A stretch of DNA of 31,171 nt from JACZWZ01 sp036478235 (GTDB lineage Bacteria; Actinomycetota; Acidimicrobiia; Spongiisociales; UBA11373), in assembly GCA_036478235.1 (NCBI GenBank), contig JAZGDZ010000087.1:1-31171 (forward strand). The letters run 5' to 3'. The notes under the pieces were generated by a model, which had not been told where the DNA came from, did no database searches, and saw only the letters and a list, made by a program, of their open reading frames with translations. Below are positions 1-7,778 of the stretch, in pieces. Positions within the stretch are counted from its first letter, which is position 1. Every line of letters begins with the position of its first letter. Position numbers and translations under genes: made by a program.

Positions 1-1013
1 AGGTTGGCGAGTTTCGATTTCACGGTTGCTAGGTCCAACATCCCGAGCCCACAATCAGGCGCCGCCACGAGGCGCTCGCGGTCGATGTGGGAGAGGGCTT
101 CCTCGAGGCCCATTCGTATCTCCTCCACCGGTTCGACGCGAGTCATTGCTATGGCGATCAGGCCCAGGATCACCGTGCTCCGCTCAAACAGCTCCAACAG
201 ACGAAGGTCGATCGGGCGGTGCGCGGTTTCCAACGAAATGGCGTCGACCGATGCCTGGTCGAGCGCCTCGGCGAGTTCGAAGTAGGCGGTGGGGTCGGCT
301 TTGAGAACGTCCTCGTTTGGTTGATCGACATGACGCGGATACCCGCAGCAGAGGTGGACGACGCGTTGTACCTCCTCCGGCACGCCTGCGAAGCAGCGTT
401 CGAGATCCTCGATTCCGAATGCCAGAGCTTCGCCGGTCTTGCGGGCAAATACGGGCTCGTCCACCTGAATGTGGCCACACCCCGCCGCGGCCAGCGCCCG
501 GATCTCAACATTGAGGGCGTCGGCGAGATCGCGGTTGAGACGCCGCGGGTCTCCGTAGTGCTCGTCGGCGACGGTGTCGGCGATCGTCATCGGCCCGGGG
601 ATGGTGATCTTGATCGGTTGCGACGAGTACGACTGCGCGATTCGGTAGTCGAAGGGCAGGAATCTCTCCTTCGGGTGGACACGGCCGATGATTGTCGGCA
701 CCTCGCGCTCCCACGCCCCCGTGCGGATGTCGCGTACCTGGAGGTGGTCGAAGTCCACTCCACTCAAGTGACGTAGGTGGTAGAAGATGTAGTGCTCTCT
801 GCGCATCTCACCATCGGTGGGCACGTCTATCCCAGCGTCGAGCTGGGCCGTCACCGCTGCCTGCGTGGCGAGCGCAAAGCGGGTCTCGAGGTCCCGGTTG
901 TCGAAGTAGAAGGCGTCGAAGGTGGGCGAATACGGCCTCTGGAACCAGTCGCGAACCGGCACGTATTCAGGCTTGGGGAAAGATCCGATGGTTGTCGTGA
1001 GAACCCTGGGCAC
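1..1013 (-). CDS. MetE-core (cobalamin-independent methionine synthase II-like) methyltransferase, 3' end cut by window edge
   Basis: The minus-strand frame is open from a GTG at 1013 to the window edge (337 codons, no stop), so the C-terminus is missing, probably by a few residues. It starts MPRVLTTTIGSFPKP, the typical opening of the catalytic domain of MetE. All four zinc ligands of the family are visible: His220 and Cys222 (VHLCCGYP), Glu262 (SLETAH) and Cys321 (APDCGLG). The VDEP motif is at 184-187. There is no N-terminal duplicate domain as in 750-residue enteric MetE, so this is the short core form. Established role of the family: zinc-activated methyl transfer to a thiol, usually homocysteine, from a folate or another methyl donor. 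Core-only members often use other donors or acceptors, so methionine synthesis is not assured. No in-frame ATG precedes the GTG and no strong ribosome site is visible. About 250 bp without a recognised gene separates it from the PGK gene upstream. Confidence 0.85.
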   Translation of the reverse strand, partial: MPRVLTTTIGSFPKPEYVPVRDWFQRPYSPTFDAFYFDNRDLETRFALATQAAVTAQLDAGIDVPTDGEMRREHYIFYHLRHLSGVDFDHLQVRDIRTGAWEREVPTIIGRVHPKERFLPFDYRIAQSYSSQPIKITIPGPMTIADTVADEHYGDPRRLNRDLADALNVEIRALAAAGCGHIQVDEPVFARKTGEALAFGIEDLERCFAGVPEEVQRVVHLCCGYPRHVDQPNEDVLKADPTAYFELAEALDQASVDAISLETAHRPIDLRLLELFERSTVILGLIAIAMTRVEPVEEIRMGLEEALSHIDRERLVAAPDCGLGMLDLATVKSKLAN

Positions 1014-1260
1014 GGTCGCGGCGCACCATAGCCAGCGCCCCGATGCATGTCGGACGATGGGAGCCACGGCCCGCGGCCATCCTTGCGAACGGTGGTCGCA
1101 TTGGAGCCTGGCAGGAGGGAGCTGCGTGAATCCAGGTGCGTCCCCTCCAAAGCGCCCACACATCGAATCTGATGAGCTGACCCGGTAGGAGCCTCCAAAG
1201 CAACGGGTTCCGTCGGCGGGCATCGTACGGCCGACTCTTGAACTCGAAACCGTAGGGCGG

Positions 1261-2508
1261 CTACACGGGCTTCCGTCGAAAGGCCTCGAGCAACGGCAAC
1301 GTCTGCCCGCTCACGAACCGGATCAAGGCACCGCCGCCGGTGCTGACGAAGTCGATCGCCCCAATATCGACGAACCGGCCGGCACTTGCCACAGTGTCTC
1401 CTCCGCCGATCACCGTCTGACCCGGTGTGGTCGCCACTGCGGTCCAAAGCCGTCGGGTGCCGACGTCGGCGCCAGGCTGCTCGTATGCCCCTGCCGGGCC
1501 GTTGACGAACACCGTTCCCGCTGCGGCGATGTCGCGCTCGAACGCCGCGATCGTCTCCGCACCCACGTCGAGGATCAAGGCATCGACCGGCAGGTCGGAG
1601 ACGGCGATCTCGCGACGCAAACCGTCGACTGCAGTCGCCACATCCGACGGAAGGGCGATCCGTTGGCGGTGATCGGCGAGCAGCGAGGCGGCTGTCTCGA
1701 CGAACCGGGTCAGGTCGCGCTGGGCGATAAAGCGTTCCGTGGGCTCGCCCAGTCGCACCCCATCGGCCAGGAGGAAGATCTCACCCAATACCCCCGTGGT
1801 GAGGACGCGATCGGCGAGGCCCTCGGCGAGAATCCGATCCATCATCGAGAACCCGTCGGAGACCTTCAGACCACCGAGCAAGAACAAGGCAGGCCTGGCG
1901 GGATCGTCGACGACCGCCGCCAACGTCTCCAGCTCCGCCGCCAGCAGGCGGCCGGCTGCCGACGGGAGCAGCCGCTGGAAGGCCACCATCGAGGGTGCGT
2001 TGCGGTGTGCCGCGGCGAACGCATCGTTTACGTAGAAATCGAACAGCGGGGCCAGGTGGCGCACCAGGTAGGTCTCCGCCATCTCCTCCGGAGTGAGCCG
2101 AACATCGCGTTCGAACGTCGACAGTTCCTCGCCGTAGATGCGGAGGTTGTCGAGAAGGAGGATTTCCCCCTCGGTCAGGGCGGCGATGCGGTTTCGCGCC
2201 TCCGGCCCGGCCACGTCGTCGACGAACCCCACCGGGCGCCCCAGCTTCTCAGTGAGGCGTCGGGCGTGCGGCTCGAGCGACACCAGGTTGTGGTAGTCAA
2301 GAGCATCTCCCTGATGGGCGATGATCACCAGCCGGGCGCCGCGGTCGGACAGGTCACGGATGGTTGGGAGGCTCTTGTCGATCCGCGACTCGTCGACGAT
2401 CTCGCCCGTCTCCCGATCGATCGGCGAGTTGATGTCGACCCGCAGCAGCACCCGCTTTCCGGCCACATCGAGGGCGTCGGCAGAAAGAATCTCGGGAACC
2501 GATGCCAC
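1261..2508 (-). CDS. pgk: Archaeal-like phosphoglycerate kinase family protein
   Basis: The 415-residue protein matches the PGK fold throughout: RVDINSP near residue 23, DNLR near 120, NDAFAAAHR near 160, GGLKVSD, VNGPAGAYE and the C-terminal GGGDTVA and STGGGA loops. RVDINSP, NDAFAAAHR and NGPAG are the archaeal spellings. PGK interconverts 1,3-bisphosphoglycerate plus ADP and 3-phosphoglycerate plus ATP in the cytoplasm. One oddity: the conserved HxGRP loop that contributes an arginine to 3-phosphoglycerate binding reads HQGDALDY here, so that Arg is lost or the loop is shortened. The start is GTG at 2508, three bases after the GAPDH stop, so the two are one transcript and catalyse consecutive steps. 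The enzyme may therefore be a PGK with a non-standard substrate loop. The family assignment is firm; the exact substrate is less so. Confidence 0.85.
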   Translation of the reverse strand: MASVPEILSADALDVAGKRVLLRVDINSPIDRETGEIVDESRIDKSLPTIRDLSDRGARLVIIAHQGDALDYHNLVSLEPHARRLTEKLGRPVGFVDDVAGPEARNRIAALTEGEILLLDNLRIYGEELSTFERDVRLTPEEMAETYLVRHLAPLFDFYVNDAFAAAHRNAPSMVAFQRLLPSAAGRLLAAELETLAAVVDDPARPALFLLGGLKVSDGFSMMDRILAEGLADRVLTTGVLGEIFLLADGVRLGEPTERFIAQRDLTRFVETAASLLADHRQRIALPSDVATAVDGLRREIAVSDLPVDALILDVGAETIAAFERDIAAAGTVFVNGPAGAYEQPGADVGTRRLWTAVATTPGQTVIGGGDTVASAGRFVDIGAIDFVSTGGGALIRFVSGQTLPLLEAFRRKPV

Positions 2509-2511
2509 GGA

Positions 2512-3528
2512 TCAGATTCCGAGGTAGCCGTCGGTGGCGGCGACAGCCTCGTCGCCGGTCACCTGCATCTCCATCGCTGCTCGGACGGCATCGATCGTTT
2601 CCGGGATCGTCACCGACTCCTGCGGGACGTTGATCGCAAAGACCACGTCGTCGCCCGACATCCCGACCATCTCCTCCCAGAGCCCGATCTCGTACATGTC
2701 CGCCCTCGGATTCTCGAGGTAGCGGGCCCACTGGAACAGAGAGGAGTTGGAGTCGAATCCGTCGGCGATCCGCACCACTTTGATCCTTGGATAACCGCGG
2801 AACGCCTCGAGCGCATCCGCCACCGACATCTTCTGCTTCGGAGTGACCGACAACGTGATGATGTGACCGTGAGTGACCGGGGTGTGGATGAGCATCCCGG
2901 TGGCGTCGATCTCGGGGATGATGTGCATCAGATCCACCGCCTGGTGGTTCGGGATAGGTTCCACCTGGAGCACGTTGGTCAGACCCCGATGGGTGTCGCC
3001 CGGATCGGCCACCCGCCTGATGATCGTGATGAATGCCTTGGAGACCCCGGCGATCTGGTGAATCGCATCCACTGCACGAACGAGCCCGGTGGTGTTGCAG
3101 GACGTCAACTTGAGATAGTCGACCCCGAGGCCTCGCTTGTAGTTTGCAGTGCCGTGGAAGAACACGTCGGCGACCTCCGCCGACTCGCCTCCCTGGAACA
3201 CCGCCTTTACTCCGACCCGAACGTAGTGCTCCTTGTTCTTGGCCCCGATGCCCCCCGGCGCCGCGTCGAGCATGATGTCGACCTCACCGAGAAGGTCGTC
3301 GAACGATCCCGTTACCGGGATGCCGGCTTCCTCGAGCACTGCCTCGGCTCCCGGCACCGCGGCGAAGAGCGGGAAGGGCATGCCGCGCTCCTTGAGCGCC
3401 CGCACCGCCAGCGTTGGGGCGACATCCGCCACCCCCACCAGTTCCATGTCCTCCTGGAGTGCCACGCCGGCAGCCACCCGATTCCCGATGACCCCGTAGC
3501 CGGCGACTCCGACCCTCACCTTGCTCAT
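2512..3528 (-). CDS. gap: Archaeal-type (type II) glyceraldehyde-3-phosphate dehydrogenase
   Basis: This 338-residue protein belongs to the archaeal phosphorylating GAPDH family (NAD(P)-dependent), not the usual bacterial GapA. It has the nucleotide-binding GYGVIGNR at about 10-17, the LDAAPGGIGAKNKEHY and FQGGE segments typical of the archaeal enzyme, and the catalytic SCNTTGL with Cys144. The start was set at ATG 3528 rather than five codons upstream because GGGAGG lies just before it. It would interconvert glyceraldehyde-3-phosphate and 1,3-bisphosphoglycerate, the substrate of the PGK encoded immediately downstream. Its promoter must lie in the 163-bp divergent region shared with the cupin gene, which contains a copy of the TCGATAATCGA motif. 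An archaeal-type pair in a bacterium suggests an old transfer or a specialised gluconeogenic or catabolic role in addition to a housekeeping copy elsewhere; this is inference. Confidence 0.9.
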   Translation of the reverse strand: MSKVRVGVAGYGVIGNRVAAGVALQEDMELVGVADVAPTLAVRALKERGMPFPLFAAVPGAEAVLEEAGIPVTGSFDDLLGEVDIMLDAAPGGIGAKNKEHYVRVGVKAVFQGGESAEVADVFFHGTANYKRGLGVDYLKLTSCNTTGLVRAVDAIHQIAGVSKAFITIIRRVADPGDTHRGLTNVLQVEPIPNHQAVDLMHIIPEIDATGMLIHTPVTHGHIITLSVTPKQKMSVADALEAFRGYPRIKVVRIADGFDSNSSLFQWARYLENPRADMYEIGLWEEMVGMSGDDVVFAINVPQESVTIPETIDAVRAAMEMQVTGDEAVAATDGYLGI

Positions 3529-3649
3529 CCCGACCTCCCGCATCTATTGGGCTCTCGAGCACCCGACCGCGCCGGGCCTATATTGGCATTCGCTTCGGCC
3601 CGCGGTCACCCGTCCCCCAGGACAGCCTCGAGAGCCGTCGACTAGAATA

Positions 3650-3662
3650 CTCGATAATCGAT
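3650..3662. promoter_or_regulatory. Putative operator, copy 1 (CTCGATAATCGAT)
   Basis: The near-palindrome TCGAT-A-ATCGA at 3651-3661 is shared with two other intergenic sites in this window (19979-19989 and 25089-25099). Here it lies between the divergent GAPDH gene (start 3528) and the cupin operon (start 3692). A possible plus-strand -10 box TAGAAT at 3643-3648 sits just before it, so a bound protein would block the cupin operon promoter. The binding protein is not proven; the GntR regulator encoded at 17390-18076 is the local candidate. Confidence 0.55.
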
Positions 3663-3691
3663 GATCCAGGGATGCCCCGAAAGGAGGCCCC

Positions 3692-4066
3692 GTGCTAAAG
3701 GCAATCCGGCGCGATGAGGCTCAGGTCCACAACCTCCCCGGACGCGACTGGCTTCTCTACGTCGGACCCGAAACCACCAAAGCACAGAACCTGACGGTCG
3801 GCTGGGCATCCTTTCCGAGCGGTTCCGCTCCCCCGGGTCACGTCCATCCGACTCAGGAGGAGGTCATCTACATCATCTCCGGGAACGGAGAGCTGGTCAC
3901 TCCGGAGGGTACGGTGACGCTCGAGCCGGGCACGACCGTCTACATCCCGATCGGCCTGCATCACGCCACGGTCTCACACGGACCAGGACCCCTGGAGATG
4001 GTGACCTCGTTCTCGCCGCCGGTGGTTCCCGGCTCGTACGAGAACAAGGACGAAGACGAGGCGTGA
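3692..4066 (+). CDS. Small single-domain cupin
   Basis: This 124-residue protein is a single cupin barrel. Motif 1 is GHVHPTQEEV followed by SGNGEL, with His50, His52 and Glu56 or Glu57 as likely metal ligands. Motif 2 is PIGLHHATVS, with His90 or His91 as the third histidine. The tail is acidic (DEDEA). Such cupins bind a divalent metal and act as isomerases, dioxygenases, lyases or ligand sensors; nothing here picks one of these. The start is GTG at 3692, preceded by a strong AAGGAGG at 3681-3687. It opens an eight-gene plus-strand operon and lies 28 bp before the transketolase gene, so a sugar or aldehyde substrate is plausible but unproven. Confidence 0.85.
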   Translation: MLKAIRRDEAQVHNLPGRDWLLYVGPETTKAQNLTVGWASFPSGSAPPGHVHPTQEEVIYIISGNGELVTPEGTVTLEPGTTVYIPIGLHHATVSHGPGPLEMVTSFSPPVVPGSYENKDEDEA

Positions 4067-4094
4067 GCGGCGGCTCATCGGGAGATGGTATCCA

Positions 4095-4985
4095 GTGACC
4101 GACGACACAAGCCTCAAAGGTCCCGACATCACCGAGCTCGAGGATCTGGCACGGCAGTCCCGGGCGCACATCGTGCGCGCCATCGTCGGAGCGCACGGGG
4201 GCCACCTCGGAGGGCCCCTCTCCGCGATCGACATCCTGATCGCCCTGTACTTCCGAGTCTTGAGGATTCGACCCGATGAACCCGACTGGCCCGACCGTGA
4301 TCGCTTCGTGCTCTCCAAAGGGCACAGTTCCATCGCCCTGTACGCGGCGTTGGCCATGCGGGGTTACTTCCCGCTGGAAGAGCTCGCCACCTTCGACGCC
4401 ATCGACTCCCGTCTCCAGGGCCATCCCGACATGTCGATCACGCCCGGCGTCGATATGTCGTCGGGCTCGCTCGGCCTTGGCTTCTCCGGAGCCTGCGGAA
4501 TAGCCCTGGGAGCCCGCGCCGCCGACAAGGACTTCGCGACCTTCGTGATGCTGGGTGACGGAGAGTGCAACGAGGGTGTGGTCTGGGAAGCGGCCCACGT
4601 CGTAGAGCGCTATCGACTCGACAACATCGTGGCGATCATCGACCACAACAAGCTGCAGCAGTTCGGCTGGCACGGCGACACCGTGGACGTACGGCTTCCC
4701 CCGTACACCGGGAGCCAACTGGTGGACCGGTGGTCGTCCTTCGGTTGGCGGGTGTTCGAGATGGACGGTCACGACATGACCGACATCCTCTCGACCCTCG
4801 ACCGGGCCTGCGGCCACGAGGGCGGCCCGGCGGCGATCGTGGCCCACACCGTCAAGGGAAAGGGTGTCTCCTACATGGAGAACAACTACACGTGGCACAG
4901 CCGGGTCCCGACGCCGGAGGAGCTCGAGATCGCCATGCGAGAACTCGGTGAGCCGCTCCCGGGCAAGGGCGGAGAATCGGTATGA
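4095..4985 (+). CDS. Transketolase, N-terminal (thiamine diphosphate-binding) subunit
   Basis: The 296-residue protein is the N-terminal half of transketolase. It has the proton-relay and substrate histidines in GAHGGHLGG (His37), SKGHSS (His77) and QGHPD (His110), and the ThDP/metal motif GDGECNEG at 154-161, closing with Asn185 in IDHNK. With its partner it would transfer two-carbon ketol units between sugar phosphates. The start is GTG 4095 with GGGAG upstream. Its stop overlaps the next start as ATGA (4982-4985), implying translational coupling and a two-subunit enzyme. Split transketolases of this kind are common in archaea, actinobacteria and catabolic islands, where they may act on substrates outside the pentose phosphate cycle; the island context favours a dedicated role. 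Confidence 0.93.
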   Translation: MTDDTSLKGPDITELEDLARQSRAHIVRAIVGAHGGHLGGPLSAIDILIALYFRVLRIRPDEPDWPDRDRFVLSKGHSSIALYAALAMRGYFPLEELATFDAIDSRLQGHPDMSITPGVDMSSGSLGLGFSGACGIALGARAADKDFATFVMLGDGECNEGVVWEAAHVVERYRLDNIVAIIDHNKLQQFGWHGDTVDVRLPPYTGSQLVDRWSSFGWRVFEMDGHDMTDILSTLDRACGHEGGPAAIVAHTVKGKGVSYMENNYTWHSRVPTPEELEIAMRELGEPLPGKGGESV

Positions 4986-5926
4986 CCCTGACGGAAGGCA
5001 AGCCGCTCCGAGTTACCTTCGGCGAGACGGTGGCCGAGCTCGCCGACACCGATCCACGCATCGTCGTGCTCGACGGCGACCTGGGTAGTTCGACCCGGGC
5101 CGACATCTTCGAGGAAGCCCATCCCGATCGCTTCTTCCAGATGGGGATCGCCGAGCAGAACCTCCTCGGCATGGCCGCCGGCATGGCGGCAGTGGGATTC
5201 ATCCCATTCGTCTCCACGTTCGCCTGCTTCGCGGTGGCACGGGCGCTCGACTCCATCCGAGTGCTGATCGCCCAGCCCAAGCTCAACGTCAAGATCACCG
5301 GCGGCTACGCCGGGCTCCTGGCCGGTATGACGGGCAAGACCCATCTCATTTTCGACGACGTGGCGATCATGCGGGCGATGGCCAACATGGTCACGGTCGC
5401 CCCTGCGGACGAGGTGGAGACCCGTCAGGCGATCCGCGCCATCGTCGACTACGACGGCCCCGTGTACCTACGCCTCACCCGACCGGCCACCCCCATCCTG
5501 TTCGACGACTCCTACCGCTTCGAGCTCGGCAAGTCGACCGTGGTCCGGGAAGGTGGCGACGTCACCGTGTTCTCCACCGGCGTGCAGACGACCCGGGTGT
5601 ACGAGGCGGCCGAGATCCTCGGCGGCGAGGGCATTGAGGTTCATCTCGTGCACGTGCCGACCCTCAAGCCACTAGACGTCGACGGGATCGTTGAAGCCGC
5701 CCGGGCGACGGGATCCGTGATCACCGCCGAGGAGCACACGATCATCGGCGGCCTCGGGGGTGCCATCGCCGAGACGCTTGCGGAACATCACCCCGTCGCC
5801 GTCAAGCGACTCGGTCTCGCCGATACATTCGGCGAATCGGGGCCCGACGACGCCCTTCTCGAAAAGTACGGCATCTCCATCGACAAGACGGTGGATGCCA
5901 TCCGGGCAATCGTCCAAGCGTCCTGA
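4982..5926 (+). CDS. Transketolase, C-terminal (pyrimidine-binding and C-terminal domain) subunit
   Basis: This 314-residue protein supplies the other half of the transketolase. The pyrimidine-binding domain (about 1-170) carries the catalytic glutamate in GIAEQN (Glu58), which activates thiamine diphosphate. The C-terminal domain follows from about residue 185, with the EEHTIIGGLGGAIAE segment typical of transketolase and DXS C-terminal domains. The total length with the N subunit is about 610 residues, near that of fused transketolases. It overlaps the upstream gene by 4 bp. After it come 79 bp without a gene before the SDR gene. Confidence 0.93.
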   Translation: MTLTEGKPLRVTFGETVAELADTDPRIVVLDGDLGSSTRADIFEEAHPDRFFQMGIAEQNLLGMAAGMAAVGFIPFVSTFACFAVARALDSIRVLIAQPKLNVKITGGYAGLLAGMTGKTHLIFDDVAIMRAMANMVTVAPADEVETRQAIRAIVDYDGPVYLRLTRPATPILFDDSYRFELGKSTVVREGGDVTVFSTGVQTTRVYEAAEILGGEGIEVHLVHVPTLKPLDVDGIVEAARATGSVITAEEHTIIGGLGGAIAETLAEHHPVAVKRLGLADTFGESGPDDALLEKYGISIDKTVDAIRAIVQAS

Positions 5927-6005
5927 TGTGCACTGTCACCGGCGCGGCTGCGTCGACCCGTTGGGGACGATGCCGGGCGCACGCGAACGGGAACAGGGAG
6001 CAACC

Positions 6006-6791
6006 ATGAGCATCCTGGACATCTTCCGCCTCGACGAGAAGGTCGCCATCATCCCCGGAGGAGGCGGAGGCATCGGCTCGAAGCTCGCGGCCGCTTTGGG
6101 AGCAGCCGGGGCGCGGGTCACCATCGTGGGAAGATCCGAAGACCGCTCCGAGGCGGCTGCCGAGAAGGTGCGGGAAGTCGGATCGGAGGCTCTCGTCGTC
6201 CTCGGCGATGTGACCACCGAGGAGGATGCCAATCGTTGCGTGGCCGAGACCCTCGACCGCTTCGGACGTGTGGACATCATCATCAACGCAATCGGTGGTG
6301 GGGCCGGCAATGTTCTCTTCCCGGCTCACGAGTATCCCCGCGCCGAGTGGGACTGGATCTTCGAGCTCAACGTCCGCAGCTCGTTGTTGCCCACACAAGC
6401 GGCAGTACGAGCGATGATCGATGCCGGGCGGGGAGGCCGGGTGCTCAACATCTCGTCGGTGCGAGGCCAACTCGGCATCGACGCCGGATACTCGGCATAC
6501 GTGGCAGCCAAGGGAGCCATCGACGCCCTGACCCGTCAACAAGCGACGGAGTGGGCTCGTTACGGGATCACGGTCAACGCGATCTCGCCGACATTCGTCG
6601 ACACCCCGCAGGTTGCCATGCTGTTGGACGACCCAGAATTCAAGGCAGGGATCGTCTCCCGAATCCCCCTCGCCCGCGTCGGTCAGCCCGAGGACCTGAT
6701 GGGTGCAGTTCTGCTGTTCTGCTCCGACGCGTCGTCGTTCATCACCGGGCAGATCCTGACCATCGACGGCGGCCTGACGGCGACGCAATGA
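6006..6791 (+). CDS. Short-chain dehydrogenase/reductase (SDR)
   Basis: The 261-residue protein is a classical SDR. It has a glycine-rich cofactor loop PGGGGGIG at about 17-24 (with Pro-Gly where most members have Thr-Gly), NAIGG near 94-98 for the NAG motif, Ser150/151 in NISS, and the catalytic pair Tyr165 and Lys169 (YVAAK). It ends in the common TIDGGL motif. The Arg in VGRSED after the second strand is compatible with NADP, which is inference. The start is ATG 6006, with GGGAG five bases upstream; the open frame extends further upstream, but only into the end of the transketolase gene. It probably oxidises or reduces a hydroxy/oxo intermediate of the pathway encoded here. Confidence 0.9.
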   Translation: MSILDIFRLDEKVAIIPGGGGGIGSKLAAALGAAGARVTIVGRSEDRSEAAAEKVREVGSEALVVLGDVTTEEDANRCVAETLDRFGRVDIIINAIGGGAGNVLFPAHEYPRAEWDWIFELNVRSSLLPTQAAVRAMIDAGRGGRVLNISSVRGQLGIDAGYSAYVAAKGAIDALTRQQATEWARYGITVNAISPTFVDTPQVAMLLDDPEFKAGIVSRIPLARVGQPEDLMGAVLLFCSDASSFITGQILTIDGGLTATQ

Positions 6792-6840
6792 CACGACGAC
6801 ACGAGATCCCCGACCGGCTCCAGACCAGAAGGATGGTGAC

Positions 6841-7698
6841 ATGCAAAACGTGACCGACAACGTGTTCACCGACACGACGCTGCGCGGGTGCAACCCGAGC
6901 TTCGTCGTGACGTCGGACGGAGTGGTCGTCGTGGACACGCCCCAGCTCCCCACCAGGGCGGTGGCAATGCGCAACACCGCGGAGGAGCACGGTGCGATCA
7001 GGTACGTGATCAACACGGAGCATCACGTCGATCACATCTTCGGCAACTACTACTTCAAGGGCGCCGGCAGCGTCGTGCACCACCAGGGGGTCTACGACAA
7101 CTTCATGGTGGTGGGGCCCGAACTCGATCCGTTCGCATACGCGGCAGAGGCGATCCCAACGGACGACCCCGAAGGCGAGAAAATCTTTCCCGACCGAGAC
7201 GAGTACTACGAGGATCCCAACAAAGGACAGCTCGTCTTCACCGGCGACCTGACGCTGCGCCTCGGCGGCCACACCTTCGAGTTGATTCACACACCTGGTC
7301 ACACACCCGGCCAGATCGCCGTCCACGTGCCCGAAGAGCGGGTCGTGTTCACCGGCGACACAGTCTTCAGCGAGTGTCAGACGTGGCTCATGACGTCTGA
7401 TGTCGACCAGTGGATCGGGGCGTTGGAGACGATCGGCCGGCTCGACGTCGACTCCGTGGTACCCGGTCACGGTCCGGTGACGACCAAGGAGTATCTGGCC
7501 ACCCAGCGCTCGATACTCATGGAGTGGAAGGCGGCCGTGGCGGTCGCCGTGGCAAAGGGGTGGTCGAGAGATGAAACGGTGGACCGCGTGAACTTCGCCG
7601 ACCGGTACCCAGTCGACATCGGCCAGGGCTACATGATGGATTACATCCAGAGCCTCAACGCAGGCTCCCTGTACGACAAGCTGACGGCGATCGGCTGA
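6841..7698 (+). CDS. Metallo-beta-lactamase-fold hydrolase with altered first metal ligand
   Basis: The 285-residue protein shows the MBL fold. The HxHxDH motif reads EHHVDH (60-65), so the first histidine is Glu60 while His62, Asp64 and His65 remain. Downstream ligands are present: His154 in TPGHTPG, Asp173 in TGDTVF and His210 in PGHG. It has no signal peptide and is probably cytoplasmic. Family members hydrolyse thioesters, lactones, phosphoesters and similar bonds; the variant site may change metal content. The start is ATG 6841, with GAAGGA upstream. It sits 49 bp after the SDR gene. The C-terminal region (about 215-285) is helical-looking and may cap the active site. Confidence 0.9.
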   Translation: MQNVTDNVFTDTTLRGCNPSFVVTSDGVVVVDTPQLPTRAVAMRNTAEEHGAIRYVINTEHHVDHIFGNYYFKGAGSVVHHQGVYDNFMVVGPELDPFAYAAEAIPTDDPEGEKIFPDRDEYYEDPNKGQLVFTGDLTLRLGGHTFELIHTPGHTPGQIAVHVPEERVVFTGDTVFSECQTWLMTSDVDQWIGALETIGRLDVDSVVPGHGPVTTKEYLATQRSILMEWKAAVAVAVAKGWSRDETVDRVNFADRYPVDIGQGYMMDYIQSLNAGSLYDKLTAIG

Positions 7699-7778
7699 AG
7701 GGGAACCGAACGCAGGACGACCCCGACGCCACTCCTGGGACGTCATCGGCCGAAACGGAAGGCATCCGGTGGCCGGTT

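Noticed and set aside
1145..1201. Direct repeat CTCCAAAGC at 1145-1153 and 1193-1201 upstream of the MetE-core gene
   Set aside because: Nine bases twice in a short GC-rich gap could be chance; no riboswitch consensus (SAM, SAH or cobalamin) was recognised around it.
1663..3645. Open reading frame of 660 codons on the plus strand
   Set aside because: It lies antisense to the GAPDH and PGK genes, whose proteins match families along their full length; its translation is rich in Arg/His/Gly as expected for a GC-rich shadow frame.
3897..4898. Minus-strand reading frame of 333 codons
   Set aside because: It is antisense to the cupin and the transketolase N-subunit, both of which show complete family motifs.
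4095..5926. 1-deoxy-xylulose-5-phosphate synthase
   Set aside because: The two-subunit ATGA-coupled organisation and the lengths of about 296 and 314 residues fit split transketolase; DXS is a single chain with a different N-terminal region.
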